From the NCBI GenBank assembly GCA_937872385.1, contig CALMSO010000057.1, forward strand, positions 62,001 to 126,000: 64,000 bases of DNA, given 5' to 3'. Below, one piece after another: positions 1 through 8,644 of this stretch (positions are counted from its first letter, which is position 1; each line of letters opens with the position of its first letter). Origin of the DNA: an uncultured Saprospiraceae bacterium. GTDB lineage: Bacteria; Bacteroidota; Bacteroidia; Chitinophagales; Saprospiraceae. The notes beneath the pieces were generated by a model that did not search any database, was not told the origin of the DNA, and worked only from the letters and a program-made list of their open reading frames with translations. Made by a program: the position numbers and the translations under genes.

Positions 1-2
1 TT

Positions 3-464
3 ATAGCTACAGCAGTGTACTTTATAATGAATGGGGCTCAGCTTTGGGAAACAGCAATTATGGTTCCTGCTTGGACAGCTGCACCTCCTGAGTCTTTGTT
101 CTTCTTCAAGGGGACTTATGGGCTTGATTTTAAATATTTTTGGATCATAGTTCACTCAATCCATGAAATAATACTACTTGCTGCGTTAGTTTTCAACTGG
201 CAGTTTAGAACGAGAAGAAACTTAATGCTTATTTTACTTCTCTTTCATATTGGTATTAGAATCTGGACATTGCAATATTTCGCCCCAACTATCATAGAGT
301 TTCAGGCAATGGAAGTAACGCCTATGATTGATTCAACACTTGTTGAAAGGGCTGCCCATTGGCGAAATTTGAATTATTTGCGAGTAGGTATTTTCTTCTT
401 GATCAATATCGGCTACGCCACTCTATTTTTTTTAAAACCTCAAAAAGTTACAAATGACAAATAA
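3..464 (+). CDS. Membrane protein, 5' end outside window
   Basis: The frame is open from the left edge, so the real start lies upstream; the in-frame GTG at 15 and ATG at 27 are too close to the edge to judge. The visible part has three strongly hydrophobic stretches (counted from the GTG, about residues 41-62, 70-89 and 122-140), so it is an integral membrane protein. The second half carries charged and aromatic residues between segments but no motif I recognise. The stop overlaps the next start by 11 nt, which suggests co-transcription with the DUF6157 gene. Function unknown. Confidence 0.7.
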   Translation: MATAVYFIMNGAQLWETAIMVPAWTAAPPESLFFFKGTYGLDFKYFWIIVHSIHEIILLAALVFNWQFRTRRNLMLILLLFHIGIRIWTLQYFAPTIIEFQAMEVTPMIDSTLVERAAHWRNLNYLRVGIFFLINIGYATLFFLKPQKVTNDK

Positions 465-873
465 AGAAAAAATACATTCAAACAACTACTTCAATACATT
501 GATTGAGGTTTCTCTTAACTCGGATAAGACTCAAGGGCTAGTGCCAAATTCAAACAATGACAAACACGCAATTGCAAGATTACAGTATGATATCATATAT
601 AATGACGCTTATAAATATACTTCAGATGAAGTCATTTCTAAGTTACATACAATTCGAAACAAAATAAATCAAAAAGACTATACTGAGACACAAGAAGAGT
701 TCTTTAATAAAGGTCGAAGATGTCTCAGAACTTCCCCTCTTTGCAAAAACTATGGCTTTGGAATACATGCAAACAAAGAAGGAAAAATTACATTGATTGG
801 GGTAGAAACGGATGAATACAAAAGGCTTGCCAAAGATATGACAATTAAGAAAATTAAAGCAATGAAACCATGA
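454..873 (+). CDS. DUF6157 family protein
   Basis: A soluble 139-residue protein that I recognise as a DUF6157-type protein from its pattern: an N-terminal N-Y-x-N-T-x-I-E-V stretch, a central Y-K-Y-T-S-D-E-V segment, then R-C-L-R-T-S-P-L and Y-G-F-G-I-H, ending in a K-x-x-K-A-M tail. Length fits the family. No enzymatic residues or signal peptide are visible and the family has no established role. It overlaps the upstream membrane protein (11 nt) and the downstream monooxygenase (ATG at 870, 4-nt overlap), so the three genes are probably translationally coupled. Confidence 0.8.
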   Translation: MTNKEKIHSNNYFNTLIEVSLNSDKTQGLVPNSNNDKHAIARLQYDIIYNDAYKYTSDEVISKLHTIRNKINQKDYTETQEEFFNKGRRCLRTSPLCKNYGFGIHANKEGKITLIGVETDEYKRLAKDMTIKKIKAMKP

Positions 874-2057
874 TAAACAAAAAGGTGATAATTGTTGGAG
901 GAGGTGTAGCTGGCCCCGCACTTGCAATAAAACTACTCGAATTGGACTGGCATGTCAAAATCATTGAAGCCAGAAAAAAGAATGAAATGAAGGAAGGTCT
1001 TTTCATGGGGATTTCCCCAAATGGACTGAATATTTTAAAAGACTTAATTAATATATCAGATATTTATCAGGATTATGCACCTGGCACACTTCATTTTCAC
1101 AATTCTAAAGGTAAGAGAATTGCCGAACTTGATACTGAATACCAGCTAATGGACTATGGGATTAGAAGCGTTCAAATAAAAAGATCTACAGTCAGCCAAC
1201 TCCTACATGAGAAACTGGATCAACTCAAAAATCCTATATTGTATGATTGTCGATTAAACCAAATTGATGATTCTAAAGGAAAAATAAAGGTATCCACATC
1301 TAAAGGTGAGTTTGAAGGATTTGATTTCCTAATTGCAGCAGATGGTATTCACTCAAAATGTCGTAACATATTAATTCCTAATTCTCCAAAGCCAATTTAC
1401 ACTCAACTCCTGTCAACAGGCGCAATAGCAGATATTCCAAACTGGCATGATGAATCGAATGCAATGAAAATGGTATTCGGCGAACAAGCATTTTTTGCCT
1501 ATGCCACCTCCAATCAAGGGAAAGTATGGTGGTTTAATAATTTTCACTTAGCAGCTGAATCTGTGAGATTTACACTTGATAGTGGACTAAAACAGCAAAT
1601 CAAATCTCAAATGTTAGAACTTCATAAAAATGATGATCCGACTATTTTGAATATTCTTCGAGCTACTGATGATTTTTTTGCTTACCCTATTTATGAAATA
1701 CCACCAATAGAAAAATGGTACGGGGATAAATTTTGCTTAATTGGGGATGCTGCGCATGCAATTTCACCTCATACTGGACAAGGCGCTTCTCTTGCTTTGG
1801 AAGATGCCTCAGTTTTAGCCAAGTGTCTTGCAAAATTCGGTGAACATGAACATGCTTTCAAAATATTTCAAGAATTACGATTTCATCGAGTAAAGAAGAT
1901 TATATCTCAAGCCCGTAAAGTTGGAAAAACCAAATCTAGACCCAATCCGCTTGCTAACTTCTTCAGAGATTTCTTTCTTAAGAAGTTTATCCATCTTGAG
2001 AAAAAGAAAATGGATTGGGTTTACTCTTTTGATGTCAATAAACTTCAAATAAAATAA
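870..2057 (+). CDS. FAD-dependent monooxygenase (aromatic hydroxylase type)
   Basis: A 395-residue flavoprotein of the FAD-binding-3 (PHBH/UbiH-like) group. The N-terminus has the Rossmann dinucleotide motif G-G-G-V-A-G-P-A (about residues 10-17). The middle has a D-F-L-I-A-A-D-G segment, the conserved DG motif. The C-terminal half has the G-D-A-A-H-A motif followed by P-H-T-G-Q-G, which binds the FAD ribityl and pyrophosphate. Such enzymes use NAD(P)H and O2 to hydroxylate small aromatic or polyketide substrates, or to inactivate drugs such as tetracyclines; the substrate here cannot be read from sequence. It starts 4 nt inside the DUF6157 gene and is followed after 7 nt by an ABM-domain gene, so it sits in a small operon. 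Confidence 0.88.
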   Translation: MINKKVIIVGGGVAGPALAIKLLELDWHVKIIEARKKNEMKEGLFMGISPNGLNILKDLINISDIYQDYAPGTLHFHNSKGKRIAELDTEYQLMDYGIRSVQIKRSTVSQLLHEKLDQLKNPILYDCRLNQIDDSKGKIKVSTSKGEFEGFDFLIAADGIHSKCRNILIPNSPKPIYTQLLSTGAIADIPNWHDESNAMKMVFGEQAFFAYATSNQGKVWWFNNFHLAAESVRFTLDSGLKQQIKSQMLELHKNDDPTILNILRATDDFFAYPIYEIPPIEKWYGDKFCLIGDAAHAISPHTGQGASLALEDASVLAKCLAKFGEHEHAFKIFQELRFHRVKKIISQARKVGKTKSRPNPLANFFRDFFLKKFIHLEKKKMDWVYSFDVNKLQIK

Positions 2058-2064
2058 TCAAATT

Positions 2065-2368
2065 ATGGAAAAGTATGGACTTATGAGTAATATTAAAGCT
2101 AAACAAGGAAAAGGCAGAGAATTAGCTGATATTTTAGTGAAAGCTTCTGAACTTATGGAGCGCGCCAAAGGTTGTCATAAATATTTGGTTGCTATAGACC
2201 AATCAAACTCGGACTGCGTTTGGATAACTAAGGTATGGGACTCAAAAGAAGACTATGACAATTCTTTAAAAATGACTAGATGTTGCTGAGCTGATTCAGG
2301 AAGCAATGCATTTAATCATATTTACTCCTGATAAAGGAATGGAAACAACTATCCTTGGCGGACTCTAA
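2065..2368 (+). pseudogene. Frameshifted ABM-domain monooxygenase-like protein
   Basis: The N-terminal 72 residues look like a small antibiotic-biosynthesis-monooxygenase (ABM) fold protein, with a K-x-G-K-G-R-E-L start and a V-W-D-S-K-E-D-Y-D-N-S-L motif. The frame then hits TGA at 2287-2289. Shifting by one frame at about 2275-2280 restores the expected ending: D-V-A-E-L-I-Q-E-A-M, then P-D-K-G-M-E and the typical L-G-G-L terminus with TAA at 2366-2368. The intact protein would be about 100 residues, normal for the family. The shift is either a real inactivating indel or a sequencing error. It follows the FAD monooxygenase closely, in the same operon. Confidence 0.75.
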
Positions 2369-2445
2369 AGCTTAAATGTCTGATCTTTTTGCATTCATTG
2401 AGAATTTTTTTTAAAATACATTTAAACACTTAAAACTTTATAGCA

Positions 2446-2907
2446 TTGGACAAGCAAAAAATAAATAGTAAGTTTAATTTTTGGACTAATTGGCTATTAG
2501 TAGTGAATATCATAACTGTTCTTATTGGGGTGATTATAGCTCTATTTGGGAATAGTTTTCTATTTGAATATCATAATGAAGGGACAAGAAAACTATTCTT
2601 TGATGGAGAAAACATCCCTGAAAAAATAATGTCATTCAAGAACTGGCTCTTTGGCATTATAGGAGCCACAATTTCAGGATTTCATATTCTCATCGTATTT
2701 ATTGTACATTTTGCATTTCGCAAAAGATATGTATGGGCAAGGAATGCAATATTTATTGCTATGTTATCTTGGTTCTTGATAGACACAAGCGTGTCACTCC
2801 ATTTTGGCGCATTCTATAATATATATTTAATAAACATGCCAAGCTTTCTACTAATTGTTTTACCCTTAATTTTGACGTGGAAAAATTTTAAGGAAGATAA
2901 AAGATAA
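2446..2907 (+). CDS. Hypothetical four-helix membrane protein
   Basis: A 153-residue protein starting at TTG (2446); no better ATG is available at the N-terminus. Four hydrophobic segments are visible at about residues 15-35, 66-88, 98-115 and 125-145, with a polar loop of about 30 residues between the first two. I do not recognise the family. It lies between the frameshifted ABM gene and transposase remnants, in AT-rich DNA, and is probably accessory. Confidence 0.6.
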   Translation: MDKQKINSKFNFWTNWLLVVNIITVLIGVIIALFGNSFLFEYHNEGTRKLFFDGENIPEKIMSFKNWLFGIIGATISGFHILIVFIVHFAFRKRYVWARNAIFIAMLSWFLIDTSVSLHFGAFYNIYLINMPSFLLIVLPLILTWKNFKEDKR

Positions 2908-2956
2908 AGAATGAAGCACTAGTGCGTAGTCAATAGTTAAAAGTTGGGTAATTTCG

Positions 2957-2964
2957 TATATTTG
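2957..2964 (+). promoter_or_regulatory. Bacteroidota -7 box of the transposase remnant
   Basis: TATATTTG matches the TAnnTTTG consensus and lies 12 nt before the ATG at 2977. A convincing -33 TTG at the usual distance is not obvious. Confidence 0.35.
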
Positions 2965-2976
2965 GCAAAAAAAGTT

Positions 2977-3132
2977 ATGAAAAAATATCGAGTTACCCTG
3001 AGCCCGGAAGAGCGATCAGAACTGAATTTGCTAATCATTTCCGGTAAATATAAGCATACCCGACAAAAACGGGCTCAAATATTATTAGCTGCTGCCGCAC
3101 AAGCGAAAACGAGCCAAAAAAGGGGAAGATAA
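2977..3132 (+). pseudogene. IS630-type transposase, N-terminal remnant
   Basis: The ATG at 2977 begins a peptide M-K-K-Y-R-V-T-L-S-P-E-E-R followed by a K-R-A-Q-I-L-L helix-turn-helix segment, typical of the first 40 residues of IS630-family transposases. Homology appears to end at about 3090, after which the frame runs into unrelated sequence and stops at 3130-3132. The DDE catalytic domain is absent. The fragment is fused directly to a piece of a second transposase in another frame, so this is a decayed insertion site rather than an active element. Confidence 0.7.
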
Positions 3133-3319
3133 CACTTTGACCGAAAGCCAACAGCAGGAAAATAAAGCGCAGGCACAAGCTAGAATTTATGTAGAACATA
3201 GTATTGGTGGTATCAAACGATTCAGGATTATTTACAATCAAATCAGAATGAAGTATCAATATGATATGGATATTACATTGGGGGTTTGTGCCGGACTCTG
3301 GAATTTCTTAATCTGTTGA
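3089..3319 (+). pseudogene. IS5/DDE_Tnp_4-type transposase, C-terminal remnant
   Basis: From 3089 the second frame is open and reads L-P-H-K-R-K-R, then E-N-K-A-Q-A-Q-A-R-I, then V-E-H-S-I-G-G-I-K-R-F-R-I, ending near G-L-W-N-F. The V-E-H-x-I-G-G-x-K-R-F block is the end of the catalytic domain of IS5-family (DDE_Tnp_4) transposases and holds the final catalytic glutamate. Only about 76 residues remain. An internal TTG at 3137 could start translation but the gene is clearly broken. Confidence 0.7.
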
Positions 3320-3364
3320 TAATCAATTTGACGCAAGTCTAATAAAGAAAACAGTACGATAAAA

Positions 3365-3535
3365 ATGCTTGTGGAATGCTGTAAAAAATTAAAAGAAAGT
3401 ATTCACGAATTTGACCTTAATAGAACGGATGATTTTGTTATTATTGCTTCGGACTACGAACAGGGAGATTTGAAGAAAAATTTCAAACTTATTAATCCGG
3501 AAATATTTGACAAATTCCAGAACAAACTTGTTTAG
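3365..3535 (+). CDS. Small ORF next to attC-like site (probable cassette gene or fragment)
   Basis: A 56-residue acidic and lysine-rich peptide starting at ATG 3365 (M-L-V-E-C-C-K-K-L-K) with an F-V-I-I-A-S-D-Y-E segment. No family recognised. The frame is open upstream to a stop at 3329, so it could also be the 3' end of a gene cut by the adjacent transposase remnant. Its stop at 3533-3535 lies only 9 nt before the attC-like inverted repeat, the spacing normally seen between an integron cassette gene and its attC. Confidence 0.4.
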   Translation: MLVECCKKLKESIHEFDLNRTDDFVIIASDYEQGDLKKNFKLINPEIFDKFQNKLV

Positions 3536-3544
3536 GAAGGCTAC

Positions 3545-3675
3545 CGCTAACAGCAGCTACCCAAAAGTGGCGGTTCAGTGGTTTATTGAAGATTTGTGCT
3601 TCTATCAAGTTCAGTGCAGGGCTGAAAGTGAAGTGCTTCGAAATCGCCACCTTCGGGTAGCTGCAAAACGTCACC
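3545..3675 (+). repeat. attC-like imperfect inverted repeat
   Basis: Two 20-nt arms, 3553-3572 and 3645-3664, pair at 18 of 20 positions (left arm GCAGCTACCC then AAAAGTGGCG). A CGCTAAC box lies just outside the left arm at 3545-3551, resembling the R'' box of integron attC sites. The right side ends in a degenerate ACGTCACC instead of GTTRRRY. The 72-nt region between the arms contains a smaller hairpin. A cassette-like ORF ends 9 nt upstream. No integrase gene is present in the window, so the assignment rests on structure only. Confidence 0.45.
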
Positions 3676-3689
3676 GTCTTCTCCGTCCT

Positions 3690-6083
3690 CTATTGCACCA
3701 CAATTTTTCCGGTGTAAAAAGTAGTGGCATTGAATAATCGGAAAAAATAAACGCCTGGAGCGAGGTGCCCGCGTCGAATGCGCGCTTCGTTGCCTTGTAG
3801 CTGCGGGAGTCGGTAATGCAGCCGCCCGTTGAGATCGGTGATGTCTAATCGAAAAATTGCATTGCGGGGGTTAGGAAAAGTAATAATAGCTTCGGCATCG
3901 AAAGGATTGGGCGAGACCCTGACGGGCGATGCCGACACTGCAGCAGGAAGGCTTGAGGGCAAAGGACGCGTAACACACCCCTCAGCTATGCGCGTCATCA
4001 CCCGCTCGTAATTGCTGTTGATGATGTCCACTATTTTCTGAATGCAAATGGTATCGGACAGGGCTTCAAAAAAATGAATGCGGCAGAGGGGCTGCGGCGT
4101 CGGGGAGCGCGTGATGCTCGAATCCTGATAGGAAATACCAATGACCATGCCTTCGCTCATGCTGGTGCGCGGCACCACTGGATAGGAGCCATCAGCAACG
4201 AGGTTTTCAACATAAGCGATGGAGAGGCCGCTCATACGGAACTGGTAGGCATTTACGCGCGCGCCCGGATTGCTAATGCCAATATCGAGGTAGCGGCTTT
4301 CCCAGTTGACATCAAGGATGTGCAGCGCCACAGTGTCTTTTATGTTGGTAATGCCCGCCGGAAACTGGCAGTGGCTATGCCCAATCAGCGCAGTTGGCGG
4401 CTGGCGGCTGCTTTCGTTAACGCACTTGACCAAGAGCGCGGCGTCGTAAACCGTAATGGCTCCGTCGGCGTCGAGGTCATTGCAGGGCGTTGATGCAATA
4501 TCATTGCCCAATATCATAGTCACGTAGCGTTGTGCATCGTAGAGCGTTTGCGAACCATTGTCATCTATATCCCCCATGAGGGCATTGCCGTCGCAGGCTC
4601 CGGTACAGTCGGGCAGGGCATTGCCATAGGGTTTGCCGAGGCAGTCGGTGTAAGGTTCACAGTTGTCTTCTATAAAAACGCGCAACTGCCCGCTGCTACG
4701 GTCGAGATACAGACACACCTGCGCCACATTATTGAGCATATCCCTTTCTACTTGCCCCAGGGCGTCGGGTAGGTTTTGCCAGTTGATACGCGCCATAAAA
4801 ATGTATCTGCCGTCGGGTACGTCGGTTAGGTCTATCCATTGGCATTGCAAATCGGCCCAGTAGTTGTCATAACAACCAGCACTGATGCCCATATTGTTGC
4901 AACCATATTTAGGTAGAATGCCTGGCGGGCAACTAAAATCGGTGACGCAAAAGCCATATTTAAAACCAATAGGCAGCCGCAGGCCGTCTTCCTGATAGAG
5001 GGTGTATTCGGCGTAGCTATTGTAATGAAAGTGATTGTGACAATTGTCAAACGAAAACAGTGCACTACCTTCGCTGGGGCGCCCGATGTAGTAATCGCGC
5101 TCACCAATATTTTCGATAATAGTGGTAAATCGTAGCACCTGCCGCACACCGTAGCCCCGCAAACAGCCCTCTTCAATCAGGCAGTAATCGTTGGCGTGCA
5201 CCGTATCGAGGCGAATGGAACGCACTAACTCGTCGCGGCGAATAGCAAGATCCGGACCTGCCGGACACTGCGGATGCCCCTGGGGCAGGCAACTACCATC
5301 GCTTATGGTAGCCAGCGGATTATAATTACAGGATTTGACATCCATACAGCCCCGTACAGCGCCTTCAAAAGACAGTGTCCAATGGATGCTATCCGTGCAA
5401 GTATTGTTTTTGCTGCCAATGCGAATGTAATAGACTTCACCGGCATTCAGATGCCCCGTCACTTCGGCCAAAGGGGCGCAGGGCGTTTCATCGTCGCTAT
5501 AGAGAATGGTACTTTGATTGTCTTCCGCAATAGTAATGCCCTCACAGCGATCATAGACCCAGATTTTGGTATCGCAACTATTGGCATCGCAAGTAGAAAT
5601 GCGGTAGATGCCGGTTGTGTCCGGCACAAAGACGTACCAGGTGTCGCTCGGAGGCGTAGTGGTATAACGACCGAGATCGGCAGGCAGCGCTTCGTGGCAG
5701 GTTTGGCCAGGTATGCATTGAAAAAAGACCGTTTCGGATTTTCCAAAATCGCCGCCGGTAGCAATCGTCTGTCCGTTGAGCAGGAGCCGATAATAACCAG
5801 GCAGGGCGATACCGTCACCAAAGCCATCGTAAATGCGGAATTGCAGACATACATCCGAGGGTAGGCAGAGCGTATCCCGATAGAGAGTTCGGTTGGCGTA
5901 GGTATTGTAGTTTACCCAAGCATAGAGCTGGACGTCGGCATCGGCTACCTCCCAAGCGGTTTCGTAGCCGTAGCTGTCGGTTTTTATTTCAATCACAAGT
6001 TCCGAAAGTGTTTTCGGACATTTCGTTTGGGCTTGCGCGCATACGCAGGCAGCCCAGATGGTCAGGAGCAAAAATGGCCGCAT
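3690..6083 (-). CDS. Secreted lysyl-oxidase-like protein with dockerin-like repeats and T9SS sorting domain
   Basis: A 797-residue exported protein (signal peptide about residues 1-19). Residues about 280-460 match the lysyl oxidase catalytic domain: copper-binding His349, His351 and His353 in C-H-N-H-F-H, and the two residues that form the lysine tyrosylquinone cofactor in animal enzymes, Lys375 (F-K-Y-G-F-C) and Tyr408 (C-Y-D-N-Y-W-A-D), followed by C-Q-W-I-D-L-T-D-V. Residues about 245-265 form a G-C-x-D-x-x-x-C-N-Y-N-P repeat. Residues about 503-555 hold two D-x-D-x-x-G/D-x-x-x-x-x-D-A calcium loops like a type I dockerin. The last 75 residues, starting S-P-N-P-F, are a T9SS type A sorting domain. 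The protein should be secreted and could oxidise lysine side chains of extracellular protein. It is a single-gene unit, convergent with the 5' island. Confidence 0.85.
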   Translation of the reverse strand: MRPFLLLTIWAACVCAQAQTKCPKTLSELVIEIKTDSYGYETAWEVADADVQLYAWVNYNTYANRTLYRDTLCLPSDVCLQFRIYDGFGDGIALPGYYRLLLNGQTIATGGDFGKSETVFFQCIPGQTCHEALPADLGRYTTTPPSDTWYVFVPDTTGIYRISTCDANSCDTKIWVYDRCEGITIAEDNQSTILYSDDETPCAPLAEVTGHLNAGEVYYIRIGSKNNTCTDSIHWTLSFEGAVRGCMDVKSCNYNPLATISDGSCLPQGHPQCPAGPDLAIRRDELVRSIRLDTVHANDYCLIEEGCLRGYGVRQVLRFTTIIENIGERDYYIGRPSEGSALFSFDNCHNHFHYNSYAEYTLYQEDGLRLPIGFKYGFCVTDFSCPPGILPKYGCNNMGISAGCYDNYWADLQCQWIDLTDVPDGRYIFMARINWQNLPDALGQVERDMLNNVAQVCLYLDRSSGQLRVFIEDNCEPYTDCLGKPYGNALPDCTGACDGNALMGDIDDNGSQTLYDAQRYVTMILGNDIASTPCNDLDADGAITVYDAALLVKCVNESSRQPPTALIGHSHCQFPAGITNIKDTVALHILDVNWESRYLDIGISNPGARVNAYQFRMSGLSIAYVENLVADGSYPVVPRTSMSEGMVIGISYQDSSITRSPTPQPLCRIHFFEALSDTICIQKIVDIINSNYERVMTRIAEGCVTRPLPSSLPAAVSASPVRVSPNPFDAEAIITFPNPRNAIFRLDITDLNGRLHYRLPQLQGNEARIRRGHLAPGVYFFRLFNATTFYTGKIVVQ

Positions 6084-6197
6084 AGTGTTCTTAGTGTGCT
6101 ATTAAACCGGAATTTGGTTTTAAGATACAGCTTTCTGGTGGGAAATTAATGTCCAGACAGTTATTCTTTAAAAAAGGGCAAAAAAAGCATGTAAGAC

Positions 6198-6228
6198 TTG
6201 ACAAGTGTCATTATTTTTTATACCTTTG
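6198..6228 (+). promoter_or_regulatory. Promoter of initiator tRNA
   Basis: TTGACA at 6198-6203 and TACCTTTG at 6221-6228 match the Bacteroidota -33 and -7 elements; 20 nt separate TTG from the -7 box. Transcription would start at about 6235, ten bases before the mature tRNA. Confidence 0.75.
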
Positions 6229-6244
6229 CCATCCAATTTAAAAT

Positions 6245-6317
<73 letters not shown>

Positions 6318-6323
6318 CTAAAT

Positions 6324-6365
6324 CCCGAAGCCCGGTACACTCACCAATGAGTGCATCGGGTTTTG
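6324..6365 (+). terminator. Rho-independent terminator after tRNA-fMet
   Basis: A CCCGA...TCGGG outer stem encloses CACTCA-CCAA-TGAGTG and is followed by TTTTGTGTTTT. It lies 7 nt after the tRNA. Confidence 0.8.
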
Positions 6366-6515
6366 TGTTTTACAAAAAACTCCCTTTCGCCTGCCAAAGT
6401 CCCTTTTTGCCAGTTGTATCACCCTTTTTTATTGAGAAAAACTACGGCCCTGTCTTCTTTATGTCTGCTATAATTGCTAACTTTAAACACAAACTTTGCA
6501 AAAATATATGCTTTC

Positions 6516-8426
6516 ATGTTTGATGCTAAAATACCTCCTGGCCCATTAGAACAAAAGTGGTCTCATTACAAGGCAAACTCGCGGTTAGTCAGCCCGGCCA
6601 ATCGAGGTAAATTCACTGTGCTCGTCGTCGGTACAGGGCTGGCAGGCAGCGCGGCCGCAGCTTCTTTAGCAGAAATGGGTTTTCAGGTCAAGGCTTTTTG
6701 TTTTCACGATTCGCCCCGACGGGCGCACTCGGTAGCGGCTCAAGGCGGTGTGAATGCCGCCAAAAATTACAGCAACGACGGCGATAACGTCTGGCGCATG
6801 TTTTACGATACCCTCAAGGGCGGCGATTTCCGGGCGCGCGAAGCCAATGTCTATCGGCTCGCAGAATGCTCTATGGCACTCATTGACCAAGCGGTGGCAC
6901 AAGGCGTACCTTTTGCCAGAGACTATGGCGGCTACCTCAGCAATCGCTCTTTCGGCGGGGTGCAGGTAAGCCGCACGTTTTATGCCCGCGGGCAAACCGG
7001 GCAGCAGCTCTTGCAAGGGGCGTATCAGGCGCTTATGCGGCAGGCAGGAACGGGTCGGGCCCAACTTTTTACGCACCATGAAATGCTCGACTTAGTAGTG
7101 CAAGACGGGCGCGCCTGCGGCATCATCACCCGCGATTTGCACACTGGCGCCATCGAGCGGCACGCCGCGCACGCCGTAGCCTTAGCCACTGGCGGCTTTG
7201 GCAAAATCTACTACCTTTCTACGCTGGCGATGGGCTGCAACGCTACGGCTATCTGGCGTTCGTACAAACGCGGCGCTTACATTGCAGCACCCAGCTGGAC
7301 ACAGTTCCACCCTACCTCGCTGCCGCAGTCGGGCGCGTACCAGTCCAAACTCACGCTCATGTCAGAAAGTCTGCGCAACGACGGCCGTGTATGGGTGCCC
7401 TTGCAACCCGGCGATACCCGCCACCCAAACGAAATACCCGAAGCCGAGCGCGATTACTACTTAGAACGCCGCTATCCGTCGTTTGGCAATCTGGCACCAC
7501 GCGACATCTCCTCCCGCGCAGCCAAAGAGCGTATTGATGCAGGCTATGGCGTCGGTCCTGAGCGCAATGCGGTTTACCTCGATTTTCGAGATGCTATCCG
7601 TCAACAAGGAAAGCAGGCCATTGCACAAAAATATGGCAATCTTTTCGCTATGTACGCCACCATCACAGGGATCAATGCTTACGAAGAGCCGATGCGCATT
7701 TCGCCGGCGGCGCACTTTTCAATGGGTGGCCTCTGGGTAAATTATGAACTGATGTCCAATCTGCCGGGCTTGTTTGTGCTGGGCGAAGCCAATTTTTCCG
7801 ACCACGGGGCCAATCGCCTCGGCGCCAATTCGCTACTCCAGGCCTGCGTGGATGGTTATTTCATCGCGCCCATGACCTTGATGAACTACTTAGCGGACAC
7901 CAAGCCAACCCAGATACCTGATACTCAGGACGAGGCTTTCGCCAATGCCGAGCGCTATGTACAAGACCAGATTGACGCACTGCTGGCCATCCAGGGCGAT
8001 ACCACTGCCGATACGTTCCATAAAGAACTCGGAAAAATTCTCTACAACCGCTGCGGCCTCTCGCGCCACCGGGCTAACTTGGAAAACGCCATTGAGGATA
8101 TTCGAGTCTTGCGGGCACAGTTTTACCAGCAACTCATCGTGCCGGGCAGCAGTGCGGACCTCAATCAGGAATTGGAAAAAGCAGGGCGTGTAGCCGATTA
8201 TTTGGAACTGGGCGAACTGATGTGCTACGATGCACTGTACCGCGAAGAATCCTGCGGCGCGCACTTCCGCGAAGAGTATCAGACGCCGGAGGGCGAGGCT
8301 TTGCGCAACGACGACGACTTTGCCTATGTGCCTGTATGGGAATACCAAGGGCCGAGCGAACCCAAATTGCATCAGGAATGGCTCAGTTTTGAATATGTAC
8401 AACCAACGGTGCGGAGTTATAAATAA
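6516..8426 (+). CDS. sdhA: Succinate dehydrogenase/fumarate reductase flavoprotein subunit
   Basis: The 636-residue protein starts best at ATG 6516 ([11 protein letters not shown]), which matches the usual start of Bacteroidota SdhA; an upstream TTG at 6474 would add 14 unlikely residues. Features: FAD Rossmann motif G-T-G-L-A-G-S-A at about 39-46, R-R-A-H-S with His71 as the covalent FAD attachment residue in the A-A-Q-G-G-V context, H-P-T-S and E-S-L-R-N-D-G-R catalytic segments, and H-F-S-M-G-G-L and G-A-N-R-L-G-A-N-S near the C-terminal half. It oxidises succinate or reduces fumarate as part of complex II. The iron-sulfur (sdhB) and cytochrome b (sdhC) genes usually beside it are absent: the neighbours are tRNA-fMet and an M3 peptidase. 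It may be a second copy or the operon may be split. Confidence 0.92.
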   Translation: MFDAKIPPGPLEQKWSHYKANSRLVSPANRGKFTVLVVGTGLAGSAAAASLAEMGFQVKAFCFHDSPRRAHSVAAQGGVNAAKNYSNDGDNVWRMFYDTLKGGDFRAREANVYRLAECSMALIDQAVAQGVPFARDYGGYLSNRSFGGVQVSRTFYARGQTGQQLLQGAYQALMRQAGTGRAQLFTHHEMLDLVVQDGRACGIITRDLHTGAIERHAAHAVALATGGFGKIYYLSTLAMGCNATAIWRSYKRGAYIAAPSWTQFHPTSLPQSGAYQSKLTLMSESLRNDGRVWVPLQPGDTRHPNEIPEAERDYYLERRYPSFGNLAPRDISSRAAKERIDAGYGVGPERNAVYLDFRDAIRQQGKQAIAQKYGNLFAMYATITGINAYEEPMRISPAAHFSMGGLWVNYELMSNLPGLFVLGEANFSDHGANRLGANSLLQACVDGYFIAPMTLMNYLADTKPTQIPDTQDEAFANAERYVQDQIDALLAIQGDTTADTFHKELGKILYNRCGLSRHRANLENAIEDIRVLRAQFYQQLIVPGSSADLNQELEKAGRVADYLELGELMCYDALYREESCGAHFREEYQTPEGEALRNDDDFAYVPVWEYQGPSEPKLHQEWLSFEYVQPTVRSYK

Positions 8427-8644
8427 TGGTGAGAGGAATTAAAAGGCTACAGGGACTTGTTCAGATTTTGCAAACCTAAAAGATTTGAAAAACCTGTTTT
8501 TATGATGAAAAACACGCTGCATTTGCACAAATATAACGGCCGCCTTATCTTGTGAAATTCTTAAACTCAGGATATTCATCTTATATGCATTTAGACAAAA
8601 ATGTTAATTCTATAAATAATTGATAGTCAAACAATTAATACAAA

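Noticed and set aside
1..3319. Interpreting the whole left island as an intact integron cassette array
   Set aside because: Several genes overlap or are closely spaced as in an ordinary operon and no attC-like sites separate them; only the 3365-3675 unit fits.
3492..3737. Open frames on both strands across the attC-like region
   Set aside because: They are produced by the inverted repeat itself and lack start signals.
8617..8640. Recurring TTGATAGTCAAA-like words (also near 16440, 46450 and 60835)
   Set aside because: Short, variable, and without consistent position relative to genes; probably chance in AT-rich gaps.
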